From the NCBI GenBank assembly GCA_963808815.1, contig CAWEGI010000019.1, positions 1 to 64,000 on the forward strand: a stretch of DNA of 64,000 bases, written 5' to 3'. Within the stretch, counting starts at the first letter, position 1. Every line of letters begins with the position of its first letter. The stretch comes from DATBLE01 sp963808815. Lineage in GTDB: Bacteria > Actinomycetota > Thermoleophilia > Gaiellales > Gaiellaceae. Under the pieces are notes generated by a model. The model was given only the letters and a program-made list of their open reading frames with translations, searched no databases and was not told the origin of the DNA. The position numbers and the translations under genes are program-made. Positions 9,113-17,787 of the stretch are shown one piece after another.

Positions 9113-9141
9113 TTGACGTAAAGGTTCAAATATCCTACCTT
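9113..9141 (+). promoter_or_regulatory. Sigma-70-like promoter before the branched-chain-type ABC genes
   Basis: TTGACG at 9113-9118 and TACCTT at 9136-9141 with an exact 17-base spacer, about 125 bases before the substrate-binding protein start. The spacer includes AAGGTTCA, shared with the promoter at 6290. Confidence 0.55.
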
Positions 9142-9266
9142 CACCTTCTTCATGGAGGGCCAGCATCTCGTGGCGATGCTCACGGCGGCTCCCGCAGCAG
9201 GGAGACAGGCACGGTCGGCTGCTACGAGCACATCGGACTCCAGACGACTGATCTAGGAGGCAACAC

Positions 9267-10489
9267 ATGCAGCAGCGTGCTGTACGCAGAGGTGCCAAGT
9301 GGCTCATCGGATCCCTAGCGCTGTGTTCGGCGGCCGCGGCCATGCTTGCGACCGTCTCAGGAGCCGCGACCCAGAAGCCGTCGTCATCGGGTTCGTGGGG
9401 GCCAAGACCGGATTCATGTCCATCTACGACCAGCAGGTGTTCGTCGGCGCCCAGGTCGCGGCCAATGAGGCCAACGCTGCGGGCGGTGTGCTCGGAGGGC
9501 GGAAGATCAAGTTCATCACCTGCGACTCGAAGACCAACCAGGCGCAGGGAGCGGTCTGCGCGCAGGATGTGGTCAGCAAGGGAGCGGACTTCGTCATGCC
9601 GTCGTGCGACTTCGACTTCGGGTCTCCGGCAGCCCGCGTCGCGAACAAGGCGGGCAAGGTTGCGATCGGCTGCGCAGGCGGCCTGGCCTATGGCGTCCAG
9701 GGCGTCGGCCCGCTCACGTTTAACACGTATTCTGGCTCGGCAACGGAAGGCGCCATCATGGCGGAGTGGGCGCATAAGAAGAAGGGCTGGCGCCATCCGT
9801 ACGTGCTGACGGACAACTACCTCCAGTACACCAAGGACGTCAGCACCTACTTCAACAAGCGCTGGGCGCAGCTTGCTGGAAGCAAGTCCTTCGCCGGGCA
9901 GGACACGTTCAACAACGCGGACGCGTCCATCGCGGCGCAGATCTCCCGCCTTCGTTCCGCCGCGAGCAACGCCGACTTCGTGGTCGTTTCGTCGCTTCCG
10001 CCCGGCGGCGCTAGCGCCATCCGTCAGATTCGCGGGGCTGGCATCAACCTGCCGATCCTGGCCGCGGCCGCGTTCGACGGCTCGTACTGGCTGAGTGCCG
10101 TCCCGAAGCTGAGCAACTTCTACTACCCGGCGCTTGGCTCACTCTACGGAGACGACCCAAACCCGGCCCGCGCGAAGCTCCTGTACAAGGACTTCAAGAA
10201 GGTCAGTGGGAAGGCGCCCACACTCGCGTCATACCCGCTGCTCGGCTACGCGGCCGTCCAGTCCCTCGTCCGCGGTATGAAGATGTCGGCCAGCACGAGC
10301 GGCACCGCCGTCACGAAGGCGCTCAACTCCTTCAAGAACACCCCGTTGATCACGGGTGCGACCACCTACACGGCGAAGTGCCACATCCCGAGCGGCCGCC
10401 CGTACTTGATGATGCAGGTCCAGAAAGGCAAGCCCTCCTACACAGGTGTGACGTGGAAACCTGCGAGCGTTCCACCGCATCCGTGCTAG
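9267..10489 (+). CDS. ABC transporter substrate-binding protein, branched-chain amino-acid type (frameshift near 9378)
   Basis: Periplasmic-binding protein type 1 (Peripla_BP_6-like), about 405 residues if repaired. The ATG follows AGGAGG by six bases and starts a clear Sec signal peptide (MQQRAVRRGAKWLIGSLALC and a run of Ala). Mature protein begins VVIGFVGAKTGFMS in another frame, so one base is missing or extra around 9370-9385. The mature part shows the family pattern: ANEANAAGGVLGGRKI, AQDVVSKGADFVMPS, and a C-terminal TGATTYTAKCHIPSGRP. It should deliver ligand to the LivHMGF-type components downstream. The ligand may be an amide or amino-acid derivative judging by neighbours (inference). 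Confidence 0.8.
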
Positions 10490-10538
10490 GGGCCAATCGC
10501 ACAGGCAGCCGTCCCCAGTCGCGAAAAGGAGCGGATTC

Positions 10539-11102
10539 TTGAGCGAGCACACAGCGTCTCTCGATGACGACCGCGAGGCGATCTACAAGCTCCACAAGGA
10601 TTGGTGGGAGGCCAACAGCGGGCTCGACATCCCGCGCATGGCCGCCTGTTTCCCGAAGGGAGCTCAGAACTACCTGATGTTCAATCTCAACGGCCATCCG
10701 TACTTCGGGATCGACGAGAAGATCGAGCTCTGGAAGTGGTACCAGGGCCAGATCGAGATCCCGGAAATCGGTGACATCCGAATCATGCGCACGACGATTT
10801 CGGGTGACCTGGGGTGGATCGCGTCCGAGGGGGTCTTCCCTCTCCGGCCGATTGGTGAGGCAGGCACGGGATCCGAGACGTGGCAGATTGACCAGGTCGA
10901 TGTCACCCCGTTCCGCCTTCGCGCGACCGAGATCTACCAGCGTGACGACGGCGAGGGGAACCCCGAGTGGCGGATGTGGCACTTCCACTGCTCCCCCCTT
11001 CCGGCGGAGGACGAGCCACGTCCGGCCTTCGACGACACACCGGCCGAACGCGGCCTTGGCGGCACGCCCTGGGGCGAGCCGCTTCGCGTGGTGGGGGTCT
11101 AG
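10539..11102 (+). CDS. SnoaL/NTF2-like protein
   Basis: A 187-residue cytosolic protein beginning at TTG, eight bases after AAGGAG. The first helix (DDREAIYKLHKDWWEANSGLDIPRM) and the following FPKGAQNYLMFNLNGHPYFG strand-turn-strand, then WHFHCSPL near the end, fit the SnoaL/NTF2 cone fold used by many small isomerases, dehydratases and ligand-binding proteins. No catalytic assignment is possible. It sits inside the ABC transporter gene cluster, between the binding protein and the hydrolase, so it probably acts on the same substrate path. Confidence 0.72.
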   Translation: MSEHTASLDDDREAIYKLHKDWWEANSGLDIPRMAACFPKGAQNYLMFNLNGHPYFGIDEKIELWKWYQGQIEIPEIGDIRIMRTTISGDLGWIASEGVFPLRPIGEAGTGSETWQIDQVDVTPFRLRATEIYQRDDGEGNPEWRMWHFHCSPLPAEDEPRPAFDDTPAERGLGGTPWGEPLRVVGV

Positions 11103-11130
11103 GCGTCGGGCCTCCTGACCCTTATGTGAT

Positions 11131-11168
11131 CGAGACTCCAGCCGGTGGCCTCGCCGGCTGGAGTCTCG
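11131..11168 (+). terminator. Strong hairpin between SnoaL-like and hydrolase genes
   Basis: A perfect 15-base stem (arms 11131-11145 and 11154-11168) encloses an 8-base loop. It lies 29 bases after the SnoaL-like stop and 19 bases before the next gene. No T-run follows. It may end or attenuate transcription, giving more binding protein than downstream enzymes. Confidence 0.55.
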
Positions 11169-11186
11169 GGATGCCGGGGCGGGGCC

Positions 11187-11904
11187 GTGACGGCCATCCT
11201 GTTCATCCACCCAATCAACCTCCAGGGCGCATGCTGGTTGGCCGTCGCCAAGGCACTAGAGCCGGAGCGATTCTCAGTCATGCCCGACCTCCGCGGGCAC
11301 GGCCGCTCCTTCGCCTCCGGGCCGTTCAGCCTCGACGCTGTGGACTGACGACTGCGTCGCCAGCATCGACAGGTTCGAACTGAACGAGGTCCACGTTGTC
11401 GGCGGCTCGCTTGGCGGCCCGCTCGCCGTTCAGCTCGCAGTCCGTCATCCCGAGCGAGTCCGGTCGATCACCGCCATCGGCAGCGCGCTGAAGATCTCAG
11501 GCGATAACCCCGAGAGCGTCCTCGGCGTCCTGCGCGAGAAAGGTGTGAAGGAGATGTTTCGCGAGGTGCTGCCGCAGATCTCCGTCGCGCCCGGCACCCC
11601 CCAGTCGACCATCGACGAGATTCTCGAGCTGACGAATCCAAACGACGCAGAAACCGTCGCCGAGATCTGGGGCGCCACGATCGCGGCCGACGTCGAGCCG
11701 ATTGCGGCCTCGGTTCAATGCCCGGCGCTAGTCATCAACGGCGAGTTCGATGCCACCTGCACGCCGGAGCAGGGGGAGCGGATGGCCGTCGCGTTGGGCA
11801 CGCACCTCACAACGCTGCCCGGCAGCGGCCACCTGCCGATGTTCGAAAATCCGAAGGCGCTCGCCGCCCTGGTTTCGCGGCACGTCGAGCAGGCCGACGC
11901 ATGA
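11187..11904 (+). CDS. Alpha/beta hydrolase (frameshift near 11346)
   Basis: About 238 residues after repair of one extra base near 11346. Part one (GTG start) reads TAILFIHPINLQGACW and PDLRGHGRS, the oxyanion-loop and turn region; part two gives the nucleophile elbow VVGGSLGGPLA (Ser), a cap region, the acid-bearing strand PALVINGEFDATCTPE and the C-terminal His in LPGSGHLPMFENP. So a full Ser-Asp-His triad is present. Family members cleave esters, lactones or C-C bonds. The stop overlaps the ABC ATPase start by ATGA, which argues for translation as one operon and therefore for the break being recent or artefactual. Confidence 0.78.
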
Positions 11905-12647
11905 GCGGCAACGGCACGTCGTCTCTCCTGGCGGAGGGGATCCACGTGCGGTTCGGCGGGTTGCGGGCGATCGACGGCGTCGATCTGGAGCTCGCGGAGG
12001 ACTCGATCCTCGGGCTGATCGGACCGAACGGCGCCGGCAAGACGACGATGCTCAATGTGCTGAGCGGCTTCCAATCGCCGAGGGCAGGCCGCGTGCGGCT
12101 CGGCTCCAGCGACATCACCCGGTGGGCAGTTCACCGGCGCGCACGCAACGGGCTCGCCAGGACCTTCCAGGGAACGCGACTCTTCGGGTCGCTGACGGTT
12201 CGTGAGAACGTCGAGGGTGCGGGGCTCGGCCTCAAGCTTTCCCCGCGCGCGGCGCGAATCGAGACGACGCAGATGCTCACTGACATGAACCTGCTCGAGC
12301 ATGCCGACGTGCGGGCGGCCTCCCTCCCTTACGGCGGTGAACGTCGCGTGGCAATCGCTCGCGCCCTGGTCGGGCGACCGCGGTTCCTTTTGCTCGACGA
12401 GCCGGCTGCCGGCCTGAATGAGGTCGAGAGTGACCAGCTGCTGGAGAGCCTGAAAGCGCTGCAGACGCGGATCGGCTGCGGCCTGCTGATCATCGAGCAC
12501 GACATGAACCTGATCATGAGGCTGTGCCGCTCGATTCAGGTGCTCGACTACGGGAAGACGCTTGCAGTCGGGACCCCGCGAGGAGGTGCAACAGAACCCG
12601 GAGGTCGTGCGCGCGTACCTCGGCGATCCGGCGGAGTCGGATGCTGA
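11901..12647 (+). CDS. LivG-type ABC transporter ATP-binding protein (C-terminal frameshift near 12578)
   Basis: About 250 residues. Walker A is GPNGAGKTT (about 41-49), the Q-loop lies in the ARTFQGTRLF stretch, the signature is degenerate (LPYGGERRVAIARAL), Walker B is FLLLDEPAAGL and the switch His is in LLIIEHDMNLIM. The start is the ATG overlapping the hydrolase stop; a longer open frame upstream is a shadow of the hydrolase. Near 12578 the frame is lost: the expected tail (REEVQQNPEVVRAYLGDP, as in LivG proteins) continues in the next frame. It would pair with LivF to drive the LivH/LivM channel. Confidence 0.85.
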   Translation: MSGNGTSSLLAEGIHVRFGGLRAIDGVDLELAEDSILGLIGPNGAGKTTMLNVLSGFQSPRAGRVRLGSSDITRWAVHRRARNGLARTFQGTRLFGSLTVRENVEGAGLGLKLSPRAARIETTQMLTDMNLLEHADVRAASLPYGGERRVAIARALVGRPRFLLLDEPAAGLNEVESDQLLESLKALQTRIGCGLLIIEHDMNLIMRLCRSIQVLDYGKTLAVGTPRGGATEPGGRARVPRRSGGVGC

Positions 12648-13354
12648 CGCGTCAGTGACCTGCATATCCGCTACGGGCAGCATCACCGCCGTTCGCGGGC
12701 TTTCGTTCGAGGTCGAGCGAGGGCGAGGCCGTCGGCCTGATCGGTGCCAATGGCGCCGGCAAAAGCTCCACCCTCAAGGCGATCGCCGGGCTGCTTCAGC
12801 CGACGGACGGCACCATCGCGCTCGAGGGCGAGCGCATCGACGGGCTCGGCCCGGACACGATCGTGCGCCGTGGGGTCGCACTCGTGCCCGAGGGCCGCCA
12901 GATCTTCGGGACTCTGACCGTCAAGGAGAACCTGCGCGTCGGGCGCGCCGTCCGTCGGCGCGACCCGGATCTCAGCCGCGACCTCGAGGAGATCCTCGAC
13001 CTGTTTCCGATCCTGCGCGAGTTCTACTCCTCGCCCGCCGGCAAGCTCTCCGGCGGCGAGCAGCAACAGCTTGCGATCGCGCGCGCGCTCATCCTGAAGC
13101 CACGTCTCCTGCTTCTCGACGAGCCGTCGCTCGGACTCGCGCCGCAGTTGGTGTCCCTCGTCTTCGACGTGCTCGAGAAGCTACGCCAGAACGGCGTGAC
13201 GATTCTGCTGGTGGAGCAGGTCGTGGCTCGGACGGTGGCCTTCGCCGACCGCACGTACATCCTGCGGAACGGCCGCATCGTGGCATCCGGCTCGCGCGAA
13301 GAGCTCCAGTCTCGCCGCGACATGGCCGAGCTGTATGTCGGGGTGACGCAGTGA
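12641..13354 (+). CDS. LivF-type ABC transporter ATP-binding protein (N-terminal frameshifts)
   Basis: Second ATPase of the importer, about 237 residues when repaired. Pieces in order: DLHIRYG, SITAVRGLSFEVER, then VGLIGANGAGKSSTLKAIAG (Walker A), VALVPEGRQIFGTLTV (typical LivF Q-loop region), KLSGGEQQQLAIARAL (signature), LLLLDEPSLGLAP (Walker B) and the switch region LLVEQ. Three breaks lie in the first 85 bases, two of them as an extra G where GGC is expected (near 12675 and 12722). The remainder is clean. The stop overlaps LivH by GTGA. Confidence 0.85.
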
Positions 13355-14256
13355 CGCCGCTGCTCGCCTCCGGCTCGACCGTCATCCAGGCGATGATCGA
13401 CTCGATCAGTCTCGGGTGTCTCTATGCGCTCTTCGCCCTCGGGATCGCACTCATCTTCGGCGTGATGGGTCTGATCAATTTCGCCCACGGTGAACTCGTC
13501 ATGATCGGCGGCTTCGCCGCCGTTTACCTGTCTGGAATCGGCCAGCCTTGGCTGGCGCTTGGCATCGTCGGCTGTGTGGTCGTGGCGGCGGTGCTGATGG
13601 AACGCGTCGCCTTCAGGCCGTTGCGCGGCGCGGCGCCGGCAACGATCCTCGTCGCGTCGTTCGGGGTCAGCATCGTGCTCCAGAACGCGGCGCAGATGGC
13701 GTTCGGTTCCCTGCCGAAGTCGACAAATCTCCTAAGCGGGCTGAGCACCGCGTACGTCGTCGGCGATGTCTCCATCCCCAAGCTCGCCGTAGCGACGGTC
13801 GTGATCACGGTAGTGCTCGTCGCCGCGCTCGTCGCCTTTCTCCGCTTCACCGACCTCGGAATCCAAATGCGCGCCGCGGCTGAGAACTTCCCGATGGCCA
13901 GACTGATGGGCGTCCGCGCAAACCGCGTGATCGCCGCCGCGTTCGCGATCAGCGGCGTGCTCGCTGCGGCCGCCGCGGTCATCCTCGTCTCTCAAACCGG
14001 CTCCGTGACGACGACGATGGGCGTCAACGTCGTGGTGGTCGCTTTCGTGGCAACGATCCTCGGCGGTGCCGGCAGCCTGCCTGGCGCAGTGCTCGGTGGC
14101 CTACTGGTCGGCACCCTGACCGTCGTCCTCCAGGACACGCTTCCGCTGGAGCTCCGCCCGTTCCGCGACGCGTTCGTCTACGGGCTTGTTCTGGCAGTGC
14201 TTGTCGTCCGTCCGCAGGGCCTGATCGTGTCCGGCTCCCGGCAGCTGAGGGTCTAG
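13351..14256 (+). CDS. LivH-type branched-chain amino-acid ABC permease
   Basis: A 301-residue inner-membrane permease with about eight hydrophobic segments. Family landmarks are LGCLYALFALGIALIFGVMG, LINFAHGELVMIGGF near the N terminus, the central GIQMRAAAENFPMARLMGV cytoplasmic loop that contacts the ATPases, and VVAFVATILGGAGSLPGAVLGG near the end. The GTG start overlaps the LivF stop and the stop overlaps the LivM start by one base, so stoichiometric coupling is expected. The open frame extends far upstream only because of the LivG/LivF frameshifts. Confidence 0.9.
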   Translation: MTPLLASGSTVIQAMIDSISLGCLYALFALGIALIFGVMGLINFAHGELVMIGGFAAVYLSGIGQPWLALGIVGCVVVAAVLMERVAFRPLRGAAPATILVASFGVSIVLQNAAQMAFGSLPKSTNLLSGLSTAYVVGDVSIPKLAVATVVITVVLVAALVAFLRFTDLGIQMRAAAENFPMARLMGVRANRVIAAAFAISGVLAAAAAVILVSQTGSVTTTMGVNVVVVAFVATILGGAGSLPGAVLGGLLVGTLTVVLQDTLPLELRPFRDAFVYGLVLAVLVVRPQGLIVSGSRQLRV

Positions 14257-15362
14257 TGGCCGGACATGCGGAGCGACTCCAGGTGATCGGGCGTCAGCTG
14301 TCGACGCCGCTGGTGCTGTCGGCGCTCGTCGTCGGGGTCGCCGAGTTGGTGACGCTCGGCGGGCCGACCCTCGAGCGGATCGCCGTGATGATGGTGATCA
14401 ACCTGATCGTCGTCGTCGGGCTCTACGTGTTCGTGGGAATCTCGGGCGTCTTCTCGTTTGGCCAGGTGAGCTTCATGGCGATTGGCGCCTACACCACCGC
14501 CATCCTCAGCATCCCGACCGACACGAAGGACGTCATCTTCACGTCGATGCCGGCCGCGCTGCGCCATGCCCACCTGGGCAGCCTCGGGGCTGTACTCGCC
14601 GGTGGGGTCGTCGCCGCTCTCGTCGCAGTCGTCTTCGCTCTCCCGCTGTCCCGTCTGAGCGGGCTGGTCGCCGGCCTCGGAACATTCGCCTTCCTGCTCA
14701 TCGTGAACGTCGTGGCGAGCGCCTGGACGGCCGTCACGAACGGGACGACCGGGATGTCCGCGATCCCGGTGACAACGACCCTCACCCGGACGCTGTTCTT
14801 CGCGGTCGCGGCGATCGTCGTTGCGTTCGCCTACCAGACCTCGCGGTTCGGACGCCGTCTGCGGACGTCGCGCGAGGACGAGGTCGCGTCCCGCGCAGTA
14901 GGGGTGAACGTCGGCATCGAGCGCAGCATCAGCTTCGTCATCAGCGCCTTGATCGTCGGCATCGCGGGCGGCCTCTACGCCGCGTACCTCGGCAACATCG
15001 ATCCGAGCGCCTTCTTCCTGAACACCACCTTCCTGACGATCGCGATGCTCGTCGTAGGCGGCATGACGACCCTGTCCGGCGCCGTGATAGGGACGATCTT
15101 CATCTCGGCTGTGGCCGAACTCCTCCGGCGAGTAGAGGCAGGCTTCCACCTCGGGTCGACCTTTGTACACGCACCCGCCGGGCTCCAGGAGGTCGGCCTC
15201 GGCCTGCTGATGCTCGCTGTGCTGATCTGGCGGCCGCAAGGGCTGACGAACGGACGCGAGCTCCGCCTCCCAGCCAGACGCTCCCGCGCAAGCGTGCAGA
15301 GCAAAGACGAACGTCCTGCCACGCGGTCCGACGAGCCGATGACCCCCGAACATGTGAGGTGA
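14256..15362 (+). CDS. LivM-type branched-chain amino-acid ABC permease
   Basis: A 368-residue membrane protein with 8-10 hydrophobic segments. LivM landmarks: VGISGVFSFGQVSFMAIGAYT (the FGQ motif), the cytoplasmic coupling loop GRRLRTSREDEVASRAVGVN, and GGMTTLSGAVIGTIFI. A charged tail of about 40 residues rich in Arg (from RELRLPARRSRA) follows the last membrane segment. It completes the SBP-LivG-LivF-LivH-LivM importer. Starts at GTG overlapping the LivH TAG. Confidence 0.9.
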   Translation: MAGHAERLQVIGRQLSTPLVLSALVVGVAELVTLGGPTLERIAVMMVINLIVVVGLYVFVGISGVFSFGQVSFMAIGAYTTAILSIPTDTKDVIFTSMPAALRHAHLGSLGAVLAGGVVAALVAVVFALPLSRLSGLVAGLGTFAFLLIVNVVASAWTAVTNGTTGMSAIPVTTTLTRTLFFAVAAIVVAFAYQTSRFGRRLRTSREDEVASRAVGVNVGIERSISFVISALIVGIAGGLYAAYLGNIDPSAFFLNTTFLTIAMLVVGGMTTLSGAVIGTIFISAVAELLRRVEAGFHLGSTFVHAPAGLQEVGLGLLMLAVLIWRPQGLTNGRELRLPARRSRASVQSKDERPATRSDEPMTPEHVR

Positions 15363-15367
15363 GCACT

Positions 15368-15478
15368 GTGGACTTCATCGACACGCCGGCTGACGCGATC
15401 GGCAAGCCGGTCGACAACATCCCGTTCACGCCTGCGGACATTGTCGACGCGCTCGACAGCAAGCCAACACCGACCTGA
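15368..15478 (+). CDS. Small ORF, 36 aa, between LivM and LLM genes
   Basis: A short frame that begins with GTG five bases after a GAGGTGAG ribosome-binding-like sequence and encodes an acidic peptide starting VDFIDTPADAIGKPVDN and ending DSKPTPT. Third codon positions are almost all G or C. It has no hydrophobic segment. It fits exactly between LivM (5 bases upstream) and the LLM oxidoreductase (11 bases downstream). Function unknown. It could be a real small protein of the operon or the remnant of a longer gene. Confidence 0.5.
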   Translation: MDFIDTPADAIGKPVDNIPFTPADIVDALDSKPTPT

Positions 15479-15489
15479 AAGGCGGCGAC

Positions 15490-16482
15490 ATGTCAAACGG
15501 AAGACCACCTGTCGGCCTCGTTCTCGGGAGCGCGCTCCCGCCCGAGGACATCCCAACAGTCGCACGTCGTGGCGAGGAGCTCGGCTTCGGCGAGCTGTGG
15601 CTGGCAGAGGACTACTTCTTCACCGGGGGCATCTCCGGGGCGACGGCCGTGCTCGCGCAGACGACGGAGGTTCCGGTCGGGCTCGGCATCGTCTCGGCGA
15701 TGGTGCGCCATCCCGGCGTGCTTGCGATGGAGATCGCGACGATGGCACGGATGTATCCGGGGCGCGTCCATCCCGGCATCGGCCTTGGCGTTCCGGCCTG
15801 GATCGACCAGATGGGCCTGACACCGCCGTCCCAGCTCGGCGCCATGCGCGAGTGCGTCGGATCGGTCCGCAGGCTTCTCGACGGCGAGGAGCTCACCGAA
15901 AAGGGGAAGTCGTTCGAGTTCAAGAGTGTGAAGCTCACACATCCGGTTTCCAGCGAGCGGGTTCCGCTCTACATGGGCGTCGTCGGCCCGAAGATGCTGA
16001 AGGTGTCGGGTGAGATCGCCGACGGCACCGTCATCTCGGTGCTGGCGGGAACCGAGTACCTGCGCTGGGCGCGCCAGCAGATCGATGAGGGACGTACGGC
16101 GGCGGGACGCACCGACCCGCACCGGATCGTGACCTTCGCGTTTTTCTCGGTCGACGAGGACGGCAATGTCGCCAAGGACCGGCTCAGGGGCCTGATGGCC
16201 TTCTACCTGGCGGCGATGGCGCGCAGTTCGCTGACCGAGGTGTACGGGATCGCAGACCAACTCGTCGCGCTCGCCGCGGACGGGCCAGAGAACGTCGCCG
16301 CCGGGATGGCCGAGCAGTGGATCGACGATCTCGCCATCGCCGGCACGCCCGGCGACTGCGCGGAGAAGATCCAGGCGTTGCTCGAGGCCGGCTCCGACTC
16401 CGTGATCCTGTTCCCGGTACCGCCTGACGACGCCATCAGCGTAATCGAGGTGGCGGCCCGCGACGTCCTGCCCAGGCTCTAG
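15490..16482 (+). CDS. LLM-class flavin-dependent oxidoreductase (F420/FMN, luciferase-like)
   Basis: A 330-residue TIM-barrel enzyme of the bacterial luciferase-like superfamily. The first strand and loop (VGLVLGSALPPED), ELGFGELWLAEDYFF, the MVRHPGVLAMEIATMARMYPGR block and IGLGVPAWIDQMGL are usual for F420-dependent or FMN-dependent monooxygenases and reductases. Cofactor choice cannot be decided. Within the catabolic operon it may oxidise or desaturate the ring substrate or a product of it. A truncated paralogue with nearly the same N terminus lies at 42792-43013, next to the second HyuA/DUF917 module. Confidence 0.87.
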   Translation: MSNGRPPVGLVLGSALPPEDIPTVARRGEELGFGELWLAEDYFFTGGISGATAVLAQTTEVPVGLGIVSAMVRHPGVLAMEIATMARMYPGRVHPGIGLGVPAWIDQMGLTPPSQLGAMRECVGSVRRLLDGEELTEKGKSFEFKSVKLTHPVSSERVPLYMGVVGPKMLKVSGEIADGTVISVLAGTEYLRWARQQIDEGRTAAGRTDPHRIVTFAFFSVDEDGNVAKDRLRGLMAFYLAAMARSSLTEVYGIADQLVALAADGPENVAAGMAEQWIDDLAIAGTPGDCAEKIQALLEAGSDSVILFPVPPDDAISVIEVAARDVLPRL

Positions 16483-16500
16483 TTCGACGGGCAAGCGCGC

Positions 16501-17421
16501 ATGACGTACTCGATCGTCGCTAGGGACCCCGACACCGGCAGCCTCGGCATCGCGGTGCAGTCCCACTTCTTCGGCGTCGGCCGCATCGTTCCATGGGCCG
16601 AGCCCGGCGTCGGCGCGGTCGCGACGCAGGCGTTCGCCGAGGTCTCCTACGGCCCGCTCGGCCTCGACCTGATGCGTGCGGGCCGCTCCGCGCCCGACGC
16701 GCTGGCGCAGCTCGTGCAAGCCGATCCGGGCGCCGACACGCGGCAGGTGGCGATGGTCGACGCGGGCGGGAACGTCGCCGCCCACACCGGCGCGCGCTGC
16801 GTAGCGGCGGCGGGCGACTCAGCCGGCGACCAGGTGACGGCCCAGGCCAACATGGTCGCGCACGACAGCTGCTGGCCTGCAATGGTTGCCGCATACACGT
16901 CCGCCTCCGGCGGGCTCGCCGGTCGCCTACTGGCAGCGCTTGACGCTGCGGAGAACGAGGGTGGGGACGTCCGCGGCCGCCAGTCGGCCGCGATCCTGAT
17001 CGTCGCGAGGGAGCCGACGCCGCGGCCGTGGGAGAGCGTCCTGCTCGACGTCCGCGTCGACGACCATCCGGACCCCGTCGTCGAGATAGCGCGGCTCGTG
17101 CGGTACAGCGACGCGTACGACCTGATCGGGAAGGCGCTCTTCAGCACTGGAATTGTGACGGGTGAGAACCCGCCGTCGCCTGATGCGGCCGAAGAGGCAG
17201 CGCGCGAGCTCGATGCGGCCGCTGCTGTGCTCGGGGAGAACCCCGAGGCAGCGATGTGGCGTGCGGTCGTCCTCGCGCGCGCCGGACGAACCGACGAGGC
17301 ACGGCAGGCGGTGACAAAGCTGCTCCGCGCGCATCCCCAGGTGGGCGAGTTCGTGAGCCGCCTACCCGCGGCGGGACTGATCCCAAAAGGCGCCGAGCTC
17401 GTCGACCCATCGAGCTCGTGA
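16501..17421 (+). CDS. DUF1028 family protein (Ntn-hydrolase-like)
   Basis: A 306-residue protein. The N terminus MTYSIVARDPDTGSLGIAVQ, then VGAVATQAFAE and AQANMVAHDSCWPAM, are characteristic of DUF1028, whose fold is related to N-terminal nucleophile hydrolases; no mature Thr/Ser/Cys at position 2 of a cleaved form is evident beyond Thr2. A C-terminal extension (about 215-300) is Ala-rich and helical with a TPR-like pattern (AAAAVLGENPEAAMWRAVV). DUF1028 genes often neighbour peptide or amide catabolism genes, matching this context. The gene starts 18 bases after the LLM stop. Confidence 0.85.
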   Translation: MTYSIVARDPDTGSLGIAVQSHFFGVGRIVPWAEPGVGAVATQAFAEVSYGPLGLDLMRAGRSAPDALAQLVQADPGADTRQVAMVDAGGNVAAHTGARCVAAAGDSAGDQVTAQANMVAHDSCWPAMVAAYTSASGGLAGRLLAALDAAENEGGDVRGRQSAAILIVAREPTPRPWESVLLDVRVDDHPDPVVEIARLVRYSDAYDLIGKALFSTGIVTGENPPSPDAAEEAARELDAAAAVLGENPEAAMWRAVVLARAGRTDEARQAVTKLLRAHPQVGEFVSRLPAAGLIPKGAELVDPSSS

Positions 17422-17446
17422 CCCACCACCGACCAAGGAGGTAAGC

Positions 17447-17773
17447 GTGAAACGGCGAGTCTTCTTCCTCACCCAGTTGAAGTCGGACGTCGATCCGGAC
17501 GAGTACGAGCGCTTCCTGCGCGAGGTCGACTATCCCCTGACCCAGGAGTTGCTGCCGGTTTCCTACTATCGGGCAACGCGCATCGAGGGCCAGGCCATCG
17601 GCGATGGCCCTTCGCCCTATCACTACATCGAGGTCCTCGACGTCGACGACTACGACGCCTACCTCGCCGCGTTTCAGAGTCCGTCTCCCGAGGTCGCCGA
17701 CCTGATCGCGCAGGTCTTCAGCTACGTCGACGACCGGACCGCGCTTGCTCTTTTCGGCGAGATCGTCGAGTGA
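17447..17773 (+). CDS. Small dimeric alpha/beta-barrel-like protein (108 aa)
   Basis: GTG start preceded at a good distance by AAGGAGGT, one of the strongest ribosome binding sites in the window. The order strand (RVFFLTQLK), helix (DPDEYERFLREVDYPLTQEL), strand (SYYRATRIEG), strand (YHYIEVLDV) and helix (DDYDAYLAAF) fits a ferredoxin-like dimeric barrel such as RedY, Dabb or EthD relatives. Such proteins are cyclases, isomerases or accessory proteins. No catalytic residue can be named. Confidence 0.65.
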   Translation: MKRRVFFLTQLKSDVDPDEYERFLREVDYPLTQELLPVSYYRATRIEGQAIGDGPSPYHYIEVLDVDDYDAYLAAFQSPSPEVADLIAQVFSYVDDRTALALFGEIVE

Positions 17774-17787
17774 AGACCGGCTAGACG

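Noticed and set aside
11718..11900. Longer LivG frame upstream of 11901
   Set aside because: It is a shadow of the alpha/beta hydrolase; the ATGA overlap at 11901 gives the usual LivG N terminus.
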